Below are positions 6,678 through 13,700 of a DNA stretch of 20,295 nt, one piece after another. A model generated the notes under the pieces. It worked only from the letters and a program-made list of their open reading frames with translations. It was not told the DNA's origin and made no database searches. Position 1 is the first letter of the stretch, and each line of letters starts with the position of its first letter. The stretch is taken from contig CAMLIA010000060.1 in the NCBI GenBank assembly GCA_946479905.1, positions 1 to 20,295 of the forward strand. Direction: 5' to 3'. Source of the stretch: an uncultured Frankiales bacterium (GTDB lineage Bacteria; Actinomycetota; Actinomycetes; Mycobacteriales; SCTD01). Made by a program: the position numbers and the translations under genes.

Positions 6678-9215
6678 TCATCGCACCACCACCGGGAGCT
6701 CCGGTGCGACCCGTGCCTGTGGCACCGCCGGGCGAGCCCAGGTCGACGCCCAGGTCGCCTGCGATGCCGGAGTGGCGCGGCCCCACAGGAAGCCCTGGCC
6801 GTGCGCGACGCCCAGGGAGTCGAGCTCGGCGAGCTGCTCAGGCGTCTCGACGCCCTCCGCCAGGACGCTGAGCCCGAGCGCCTCCGCGAGCGCCGCGATG
6901 GCCCGTACGATCGCGGCTGCCGGGCCGCCGTCGGCGTCGAGCGCCGCGACGAACGAGCGGTCGATCTTCAGCAGGTCCACCGGCAGGCTGAGCAGGTAGG
7001 CCAGCGAGGAGAACCCGGTCCCGAAGTCGTCGACGGCCGTGCGCACGCCGAGCTCCCGCAGCTCGCCCAGCACCGCGCCGCTCATCGCCACGTCCTGCAT
7101 GACGACGCTCTCGGTGACCTCCAGGCACAGCAGGTGCGGCGGCAGACCGGTGACGGCGAGGGCGTGCCGGACGGTCTCCAGCAGCTTGGGCGAGCCGAGC
7201 TGGCGCGCCGAGACGTTCACCGCCACCGACAAAGCCTCGTGGGCCGGCCGCGCGCGGTTCCACTCCACCAGCTGGCGGCAGGACTCCAGCAGCAGCGCGG
7301 CTCCGAGCGGGACGATGGCGCCGGTCTCCTCGGCGTGCGGGATGAACGCCGGGGGCATCAGCAGACCCTTGGTCGGGTGCTCCCAGCGGGCGAGCGCCTC
7401 GCAGCCGATGACCCTGCCGGTGGCGAGGTCGACGACCGGCTGGTACCACGGCGTGATCTCCCCGCGCTCGAGCGCGAGCCGCAGGTCGACCTGCACCTCC
7501 ATCCGCTCCGAGGCCCGGGCGCGCATCGCCTCGTCGAAGATCTCGCACCGGGCCCGGCCGTTGTCCTTGGCCCGGTACATCGCCGTGTCCGCGTCGCGGA
7601 TGAGCACCTCGGGCTCCACGTCGACACCGACCTCGGCGACAGCCAGCCCCATGCTGGCGGTCACGACGACGTCACGGCCGTTGATCGTGATCGGCTCCTC
7701 CAGCGCCCTGGAGAGCCGGTCGACGACGTGGAAGAGCTGGCGCTCGTCGGTGAGCTTGTCGCAGATCAGCACGAACTCGTCGCCGCCGAAGCGGGCCAGG
7801 GTGTCCGACGCGCGCATCACCGAGGCGAGCCGCCCGGCGACCCCGACCAGCAGGTCGTCACCGGCGGAGTGGCCGACGCTGTCGTTGACCCACTTGAAGC
7901 GGTCCAGGTCCATGAAGACCACCGCGACCGCACCCCGCCGCGGGTCCTCGAGCGCGCGCTCCAGCCGGTCGAGCAGCAGGGCCCGGTTGGGCAGCCCGGT
8001 CAGGTCGTCGTGCAGGGCCTGGTGGGCCAGCGCGTCCTCCGCGACCTTCTGCTCGGTGATGTCCTGGACCGTGCCGACGATGCGCAGGGTGGACGCCGCG
8101 GACTCGCTCACCGTCGCGCGGCACTGCACCCAGCGCAGCTCCCCGTCGGGACGCACGATCCGGTGCACCAGCTCGACGGTGGGTCCGCCCGGCGGCCGGC
8201 CCTCGAACAGCGCACGGAGCTCGGCCCGCTCCGGCTCCGGCACCAGGTCGGCGTACTTCGCAAAGGCCCTGCCGTCCGGCGGGACGTCGCTGCGGGACAG
8301 CCCCGTGACGCGGTACATCTCCTCCGACCACACGACCTGGTCGTCGACGAGGTCCCAGTCCCAGCTGCCGAGCCGCGCGAGCCGCTGGGCGTCGACGAGC
8401 TGCGCCTCGCGCTCCGCCAGGGCGTCCTGCACCCGGCGCTGCTCGGTGACGTCGGCGAGGTTGACGACGCAGCCGCCGGCGTCCATGGGCCGGGCCCGCA
8501 CGACGAGCACCAGGTCGTCCCCCGCGGCCGACCGGAAGGGCTGCTCCCCTGCGTCCACCTGCTCACCGCCGAGCAGCACGCCCATCAGGTCGCAGATCTC
8601 GGCTCCGCAGCGGTGGAAGTCGTGCAGGGCGCGGCCGGCCAGCTGTCCGGCGGGTACGCCGAGGAGCTCCGCCGCGGCCCGGTTGACGAACCCGAGCCGG
8701 CCGGCCTCGTCGATCAGGCAGATGCCCTCCGCGGAGGCCTCGAGGACGAGCTGGAGCTGCCCGGCGACGCGGGCGGACCGCTGCTCGGCGGCGTGCCGCT
8801 TGGAGCGCTCCAGCGCGAACACCACGGAGCGGGCGAGCGCGTCGGCACCGTGGTGGCCCTTGACCAGGTAGTCCTGGGCGCCCAGCTCGACAGCCTGGCG
8901 GCCGATCTCGTCGCTGTCGAGACCGGTGAGGACGACGATGGGGACGTCCGGCGCGGCCTCCTTGACCAGCCGGACGGCCTCGAGGCCCTTCGCGTCCGGG
9001 AGGGACAGGTCGAGCACGACGCACCGGACGTCGTCGGAGCGCAGCCGCTCGGTCGCGGCGGCTGCCGTGTCGAGCTGGACGATGTCGAGCTCGGGGAGCA
9101 GCCGCTCACGGAGCTGCCGCCGGACGAGGAACGCGTGGTCGGGGTCGTCCTCCACCACCAGGAGCACCCCGCGGGGCGGGGGCTCCTGCTGCTCGGTCGG
9201 GTCGGGCGACGCCAA
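6678..9215 (-). CDS. REC-PAS-PAS-GGDEF-EAL cyclic-di-GMP regulatory protein
   Basis: This 845-residue soluble protein starts with a receiver domain (about 17-135). Asp69 in VLDLSLPD is the expected phospho-acceptor, with acidic residues Glu22-Asp24. Two PAS domains follow (about 150-265 and 275-390; the second ends in VGTVQDITEQK). The GGDEF domain has the intact motif at 477-481, preceded by RASD exactly five residues upstream, the product-inhibition I-site. The EAL domain has intact Glu606-Ala-Leu, VNVSARQ, LEVTES, AVDDFGTG, LLKIDRS and AEGVET. Both diguanylate cyclase and phosphodiesterase activities are therefore possible, with receiver and PAS input selecting between them. I read the start as TTG because the receiver begins 16 residues later and no in-frame ATG fits. 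It heads a unit with the kinase and response regulator downstream. Confidence 0.93.
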   Translation of the reverse strand: MASPDPTEQQEPPPRGVLLVVEDDPDHAFLVRRQLRERLLPELDIVQLDTAAAATERLRSDDVRCVVLDLSLPDAKGLEAVRLVKEAAPDVPIVVLTGLDSDEIGRQAVELGAQDYLVKGHHGADALARSVVFALERSKRHAAEQRSARVAGQLQLVLEASAEGICLIDEAGRLGFVNRAAAELLGVPAGQLAGRALHDFHRCGAEICDLMGVLLGGEQVDAGEQPFRSAAGDDLVLVVRARPMDAGGCVVNLADVTEQRRVQDALAEREAQLVDAQRLARLGSWDWDLVDDQVVWSEEMYRVTGLSRSDVPPDGRAFAKYADLVPEPERAELRALFEGRPPGGPTVELVHRIVRPDGELRWVQCRATVSESAASTLRIVGTVQDITEQKVAEDALAHQALHDDLTGLPNRALLLDRLERALEDPRRGAVAVVFMDLDRFKWVNDSVGHSAGDDLLVGVAGRLASVMRASDTLARFGGDEFVLICDKLTDERQLFHVVDRLSRALEEPITINGRDVVVTASMGLAVAEVGVDVEPEVLIRDADTAMYRAKDNGRARCEIFDEAMRARASERMEVQVDLRLALERGEITPWYQPVVDLATGRVIGCEALARWEHPTKGLLMPPAFIPHAEETGAIVPLGAALLLESCRQLVEWNRARPAHEALSVAVNVSARQLGSPKLLETVRHALAVTGLPPHLLCLEVTESVVMQDVAMSGAVLGELRELGVRTAVDDFGTGFSSLAYLLSLPVDLLKIDRSFVAALDADGGPAAAIVRAIAALAEALGLSVLAEGVETPEQLAELDSLGVAHGQGFLWGRATPASQATWASTWARPAVPQARVAPELPVVVR

Positions 9216-9219
9216 GGGG

Positions 9220-9224
9220 TCCTC
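9220..9224 (-). promoter_or_regulatory. Ribosome binding site GAGGA before the TTG start
   Basis: Read on the minus strand, GAGGA lies 4 nt before the TTG at 9215-9213. The spacing is slightly short, but it is the only Shine-Dalgarno-like sequence near the start of the receiver domain. Confidence 0.45.
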
Positions 9225-9340
9225 AAGGTGATGGGGGGAACCTCATCGTGCGGGACTTGTCCGGCTGCGTCCCATAGCCCGATATGACTACCTTTGCCAG
9301 CCCTGTCTGGAGGGCGCGCTGCGCCGTGCGGTCGTTCGTC

Positions 9341-9346
9341 TACGGT
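9341..9346 (+). promoter_or_regulatory. Candidate -10 element for a leaderless MFS transcript
   Basis: TACGGT ends 8 nt before the ATG at 9355. The bases just before that ATG show no Shine-Dalgarno sequence. Leaderless messages are common in actinobacteria, so a start at or next to the ATG is plausible but not proven. Confidence 0.3.
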
Positions 9347-9354
9347 TCAGCGCC

Positions 9355-10632
9355 ATGGGGGGCGGCCGCAGGAGGACACCCCACCGCGCCTGGGCGGTGG
9401 CCGCCGTCGCGTTCGTCGCGATCGTGGGCGCGGCCGGGTTCCGGGCCACACCGGGCGTGCTGATCGTGCCGCTGCAGGACGAGTTCGGGTGGAGCCGCGG
9501 GACCATCTCGCTGGCCGTGAGCGTCAACCTGATGCTGTACGGCCTCACCGCGCCCTTCGCGGCAGCCCTCATGGAGCGCTTCGGCATCCGCCGCGTGGTC
9601 GCGGTGGCGCTGGCCCTCGTGGCGACCGGGAGCGCCCTCACCACGGAGGTCACCGCCCCGTGGCAGCTCGTCGCGTGCTGGGGTGTGCTGGTCGGGCTCG
9701 GCACGGGGTCGATGGCGCTGGTCTTCGCGGCCACCATCGCCCAGCGCTGGTTCTCCGCCAGGCGAGGGCTCGTGGTGGGCATCCTCACGGCGGCCGGCGC
9801 CACCGGTCAGCTGGTGTTCCTCCCGGTGCTGGCCACCCTCGTGCGCGACCACGGCTGGCGCTCGGCGAGCTGGACGGTCGCGATCTGCGCGCTGTGCGTC
9901 GTACCCCTCGTGGTCCTGGCCCTGCGCGAGCGCCCCAGCGACGTCGGCCTGCTCCCCTACGGCGCCACGGAGGAGCCCGCCGTCGTCGTCAGCACCGGAT
10001 CCCCTGCGCAGCAGGCGATCCGGGCGCTGCGGTCGGCAGCCCGGACGCAACCCTTCTGGCTGCTGGCCGGTGGCTTCTTCATCTGCGGCGCCTCCACCAA
10101 CGGGCTCGTCGGCACGCACTTCATCCCCGCGGCGCACGACCACGGGCTGCCCGCGACGACGGCCGCGGGCCTGCTCGCGCTCGTGGGGGTCTTCGACATC
10201 GCGGGGACCATCGGGTCGGGCTGGCTCACCGATCGCGTCGACAGCCGCAAGCTGCTCTGGTGGTACTACAGCCTGCGGGGGCTGAGCCTGTTCGTGCTGC
10301 CGAGCCTGTTCGCCAGCTCACTGCACCCGCACATGCTCGTCTTCGTGCTGTTCTACGGCCTCGACTGGGTCGCGACCGTCCCGCCCACCGTCGCACTGTG
10401 CCGTCAGGTGTACGGCGAGAGCGGGACCCTGGTCTTCGGCTGGGTGTTCGCGAGCCACCAGGTCGGGGCAGCGGTCGCTGCTGCTGTCGCGGGGGCGATC
10501 CGCACCAGCCTCGGCAGCTACGACCTCGCGTGGTACGCCGCCGGGGCGCTGTGTCTGCTCGCCGCGGGCTTCTCGCTGGGCATCGGCCGCCCACCGCCCG
10601 TCCGCCGCCCCGGCGTGCCGGAATTCGCCTGA
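9355..10632 (+). CDS. Major facilitator superfamily transporter (12 helices, monocarboxylate/oxalate-type)
   Basis: This 425-residue inner-membrane protein has about twelve hydrophobic helices in two halves, split by a hydrophilic loop near residues 195-230. The segment PLQDEFGWSRGTISLAVSVN, then a basic RFGIRRV loop between helices 2 and 3, is typical of the MFS branch containing oxalate/formate antiporters and monocarboxylate transporters. The second half repeats the pattern with GSGWLTDRVDSRK. The substrate is not visible in the sequence. Its place between steroid-ring degradation genes makes a small carboxylic acid, possibly a steroid fragment, a reasonable guess, but no KstR2 site lies upstream. 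No Shine-Dalgarno precedes the ATG. It is followed by 139 bp before the giant kinase gene, so it may be transcribed separately. Confidence 0.9.
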   Translation: MGGGRRRTPHRAWAVAAVAFVAIVGAAGFRATPGVLIVPLQDEFGWSRGTISLAVSVNLMLYGLTAPFAAALMERFGIRRVVAVALALVATGSALTTEVTAPWQLVACWGVLVGLGTGSMALVFAATIAQRWFSARRGLVVGILTAAGATGQLVFLPVLATLVRDHGWRSASWTVAICALCVVPLVVLALRERPSDVGLLPYGATEEPAVVVSTGSPAQQAIRALRSAARTQPFWLLAGGFFICGASTNGLVGTHFIPAAHDHGLPATTAAGLLALVGVFDIAGTIGSGWLTDRVDSRKLLWWYYSLRGLSLFVLPSLFASSLHPHMLVFVLFYGLDWVATVPPTVALCRQVYGESGTLVFGWVFASHQVGAAVAAAVAGAIRTSLGSYDLAWYAAGALCLLAAGFSLGIGRPPPVRRPGVPEFA

Positions 10633-10651
10633 CGCGCCCGTTTGGTCTAGC

Positions 10652-10681
10652 GCATGATCACGGAGAGTGCATGCATGATCA
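10652..10681 (+). repeat. Direct repeat GCATGATCA, two copies with 21-bp period
   Basis: GCATGATCA occurs at 10652-10660 and again at 10673-10681. The period is exactly 21 bp, two turns of the helix, so both copies present the same face of DNA. Each contains the palindrome TGATCA. This is the geometry of an operator for a cooperatively bound regulator. The second copy overlaps the start of the leader ORF. Confidence 0.6.
10662..10667 (+). promoter_or_regulatory. Ribosome binding site GGAGAG of the leader ORF
   Basis: GGAGAG lies between the two repeat copies; its GGAG ends 5 nt before the ATG at 10671. This is a better-spaced site than the GGAG 3 nt before the giant gene's ATG. Confidence 0.4.
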
Positions 10682-10775
10682 GCAAGAAGTGGCTATGTCC
10701 TCTTCGCGCTCGATGGACGACCGTCTGAGGAGACGGGCGGACAGCGCCTGCCCCGGGCCAGGACGGAGTGCATGA
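10671..10775 (+). CDS. Possible 34-residue leader peptide coupled to the giant gene
   Basis: A 34-codon ORF runs from ATG at 10671 to TGA at 10773-10775, which overlaps the giant gene's ATG as ATGA. The product is hydrophilic, with an Arg cluster in the middle (DDRLRRRAD) and no hydrophobic segment. A GGAGAG site precedes the start. By my count 22 of 34 codons end in G or C, well below the surrounding genes, so the peptide itself may be under little selection. Its translation could control ribosome delivery to the giant gene. Internal ATGs at 10695 and 10713 are alternative starts. I recognise no family. Confidence 0.35.
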   Translation: MHDQQEVAMSSSRSMDDRLRRRADSACPGPGRSA

Positions 10776-13700
10776 CCAGCTCACGCGACAGCACGCTCTC
10801 CGCGGCTGCTCCGCGCTTCGCCGGCCGCTACTTCCTCGGCGCGCCCCTCAAGAGCGGGAACGGCGTGGAGACCTACGCCGCCTTCGACGGGGTCACGAGC
10901 ACCGACGTGGTCGTGAAGACCATCGACCCCACGGCCATCCACGCGACCGCGCGGATGCGGTTCGAGCACGAGACGCACGTGCTGCGGCAGCTCAGCGGCA
11001 CCGGGCTGACAGGGCTGCACGACGCCGGCAGCAGCGACGGCCTGCTGTTCCTCGTGCAGCCGTTCGTGACCGGGACCACCCTGGAGGCCCGGCTGAGCCG
11101 AGGCCCGCTGACCGTGACCGAGGCCTTGCGGGTCGGCGTCGCCATCGCCACTGCCCTCGACGTCGCTCACGGAGCCGGCATCTGCCACCGGGACGTGAAG
11201 CCGGCGAACGTGATGGTCGACGGCGAGCCGCTGCAGGCGATCAGCCTCATCGACTTCGGCTTCGCCCGCAGCCCGTGGCTCGACGAGTCGATCCGCGACG
11301 ACCTGGTCGGGACGGTGCGCTACCTGGCCCCCGAGTCCGCCGGCCTGCTCGCTGCCCCGGCCGACGAGAGGTCGGACCTCTACGCCACCGGGGTGCTGCT
11401 CTTCGAGTGCCTGGCCGGCCGCCCGCCGTTCCTGGGCCCGACCGTCGGGGACCTGCTCCGGCAGCACCTGTCCTCCCCCGTTCCCGAGCTGCACGAGATG
11501 GGCGTCCAGGTCCCGCGGGCCCTCGACGCCGTGCTCCAGCGACTGCTCCGCAAGGACCCCGCCGAGCGCTACCAGTCGGCGGCGGCTCTGGCCGCGGACC
11601 TGCAGGCACTGCTCGACGCCGTCGAGGCGGGCGACCCCGACCCGCGGCTGGTCGTGGGGCGCTTCGACCAGCGCCGCAGCCTGACCGATCCAGCTTTCGT
11701 CGGCAGGGACGCGGAGCTGACCGCCTTGCGCGCCCTGGTCGAGGACGTCGTCGCGGGCGGCAACGGGCTGGTGCTGCTCGAGGCCGACTCCGGCGGCGGC
11801 AAGACCCGGCTGCTCGGCGAGCTGATGCTCCAGGCGGCGCCCTCGGGTGCCGTGTTCCTCCACGGCCAGGCCGTCGCCCAGGCCGCGCAGCGCCCGTTCA
11901 CGCTGCTGCACGGCGTGGCGCAGGACCTGGTCGAGCACCTCGACGACGAGGGCGCGGTCGAGCTCGTCGAGCGGATGGGGGAGGCCGCACCGGCGGCGGT
12001 CCGCGCCCTCCCCTCGCTCGCGGCGGTGCTCGGTCACCAGTCCGACGACGACACCGGGCCGGAGCAGTTCGGCGAGCAGCGCAGCCTCGCGGCCCTGCAC
12101 CACCTGCTGGCCTCGGTGGCCCACCCCGGTCGACCGGTGGTCCTCGTCCTCGACGACTGCCAGTGGGCCGACGGTCTCACGGTCCGGCTGCTCAGTGAGC
12201 TGTTCGGGCCGACGGCCACCCCGCCCGCCCACCTCGGCGTGATCGCGGCCTTCAGGTCCGAGGAGGTGTCGGCCGACCACCCGCTGCGGGCGATCGCCCA
12301 GGGCATCGCGGTGCAGCTCGGCAGCCTCCCGCCCGTCGCGATGGCGCACCTCGCCGAGTCGATGGCGGGGCCGCTGCCGCTCGACGCGGTCTCGACGGTG
12401 GTCCGGCTCGCGGACGGGAGCCCGTTCATGGGGGCGGCCGTGCTGCGGGGGCTGGTCGAGTCCGGCGCTCTGGTGAGCTCCTCCGACGGCTGGGTCGTCG
12501 ACGAGGACGCCCTGGACCGCGTGCAGACGGCGCGCAGGTCGGCCGCGTTCCTGGTGCGGCGTCTCGAGCTGCTGTCGCAGCAGAGCCTGTGGCTGCTGTC
12601 CGCGGGGGCGGTGCTCGGCAAGGAGTTCGACGTCGAGCTGGCCGTTGCGCTCGTCGGGTCGGAGGAACAGGCTCCGGTCATCCTCGACGAGGCCCGCCGC
12701 CGGCGGCTGCTGTGGATCGATGAGCGCACCGGCCGCTGCAGCTTCGCCCACGACAAGATCCGCGAGGCCCTGCTCGACCGGCTCGGTGACGAGGCCCGCA
12801 GCATGCTGCACAGCTACGCCGCCAACGCCCTGCTGAAGGCCGGGATCAGCGACGCCAACGTCTTCGACCTCGCCTACCACCTCGACGCCGCCGGACGGCA
12901 CGAGGCGGCGCTGCCGCACGCGCTGCGGGCCGCGGAGATCGCCCGGTCCCAGCACGCGCTCGAGTCCGCGGTCGCGCACTACCGGATGGCGGCGCACGGC
13001 GTCAGCGACGACGACGTCGAGACCCGGGTCCGCGTCGCCGAGGGCCTGGGTGACGTGCTCGTCCTGCAGGGCGTGTACGCCGAGGCGGAGCAGCAGCTGG
13101 CACTCGCCCGCTCGCTCGTCGACGACCGGCTGCACGCCGCGGCCCTGGACGGCAAGCTCGGCGAGCTCGCCTTCAAGCAGGGCGACGTCCCGACGGCTCG
13201 GCACCACCTCGAGGGCGCGATGCGCAGCCTCGGCCGCCGGGTGCCCACCAACCCGGTGGTGCAGGTCGTCTGGCTGGTCTGGGAGCTGCTCGTCCAGGCC
13301 ACCCACAGCCTGCTCCCCGGGTTGACGACGGGCCGGCGGCGACCGGACGAGACCAGCACCCTCGCGATGCGGCTCTACAGCCGGCTGGCCTACCTCTACT
13401 GGTTCCACAGCGGCAAGGTGCCCTGCGCGTGGTCGCACCTGCGCGGCCTGAACCTCGCCGAGCGCTACCCGCCGTCGCTCGAGGTCGGTCAGGCCTGGTC
13501 AGAGCACGCACCCGTCATGACGATGATCCCCTGGTTCAGCCGCGCGCTGCGCTACGCCGAGCGCTCGCTGGCGGTCCGGCAGCAGCTCGGTGACGTCTGG
13601 GGGCAGGGCCAGAGCCGAGGCTTCGCCGGGGTCACCCTCTACGCCGCCTCCCGCTTCGACGAGGGCGAGGAGGCGTGCCGCGAGGCGCTGCGCCTGCTCG

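Larger units (their letters stand above)
9216..9354. promoter_or_regulatory. Divergent intergenic region between the c-di-GMP gene and the MFS gene
   Basis: These 139 bp must hold the promoters of both divergent genes. For the plus strand, TTGTCC (9257-9262) and a TATGAC-like hexamer (9283-9288) are possible but are 20 bp apart, which is wide. TACGGT at 9341-9346 fits the actinobacterial TAnnnT -10 and would start transcription almost at the MFS ATG. I see no KstR2-type CAAGnnCTTG site here and no strong hairpin. Confidence 0.4.
10633..10771 (+). promoter_or_regulatory. Leader region of the giant kinase/c-di-GMP gene
   Basis: This 139-bp gap is less biased in base use than the flanking genes. 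It holds the direct repeat at 10652-10681 and the small leader ORF. I find no convincing -35/-10 pair: TTGGTC at 10642 has no good partner at normal spacing. I see no intrinsic terminator after the MFS gene, so read-through is possible. Confidence 0.5.

Noticed and set aside
9257..9262. CTTGT sequence as half of a KstR2 site upstream of the MFS gene
   Set aside because: The opposite CAAG half-site is missing at the required spacing.
6459..9287. Plus-strand ORF of 942 codons opposite the GGDEF-EAL gene
   Set aside because: It mirrors the codon structure of a well-supported minus-strand gene, and its product is repetitive Arg/Gly/Val/His-rich sequence without motifs.
10654..10728. Alternative 24-codon ORF starting in the first repeat copy, in another frame
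   Set aside because: It has no ribosome site at its first ATG and ends well before the giant gene; the 10671 ORF has better start and stop placement.
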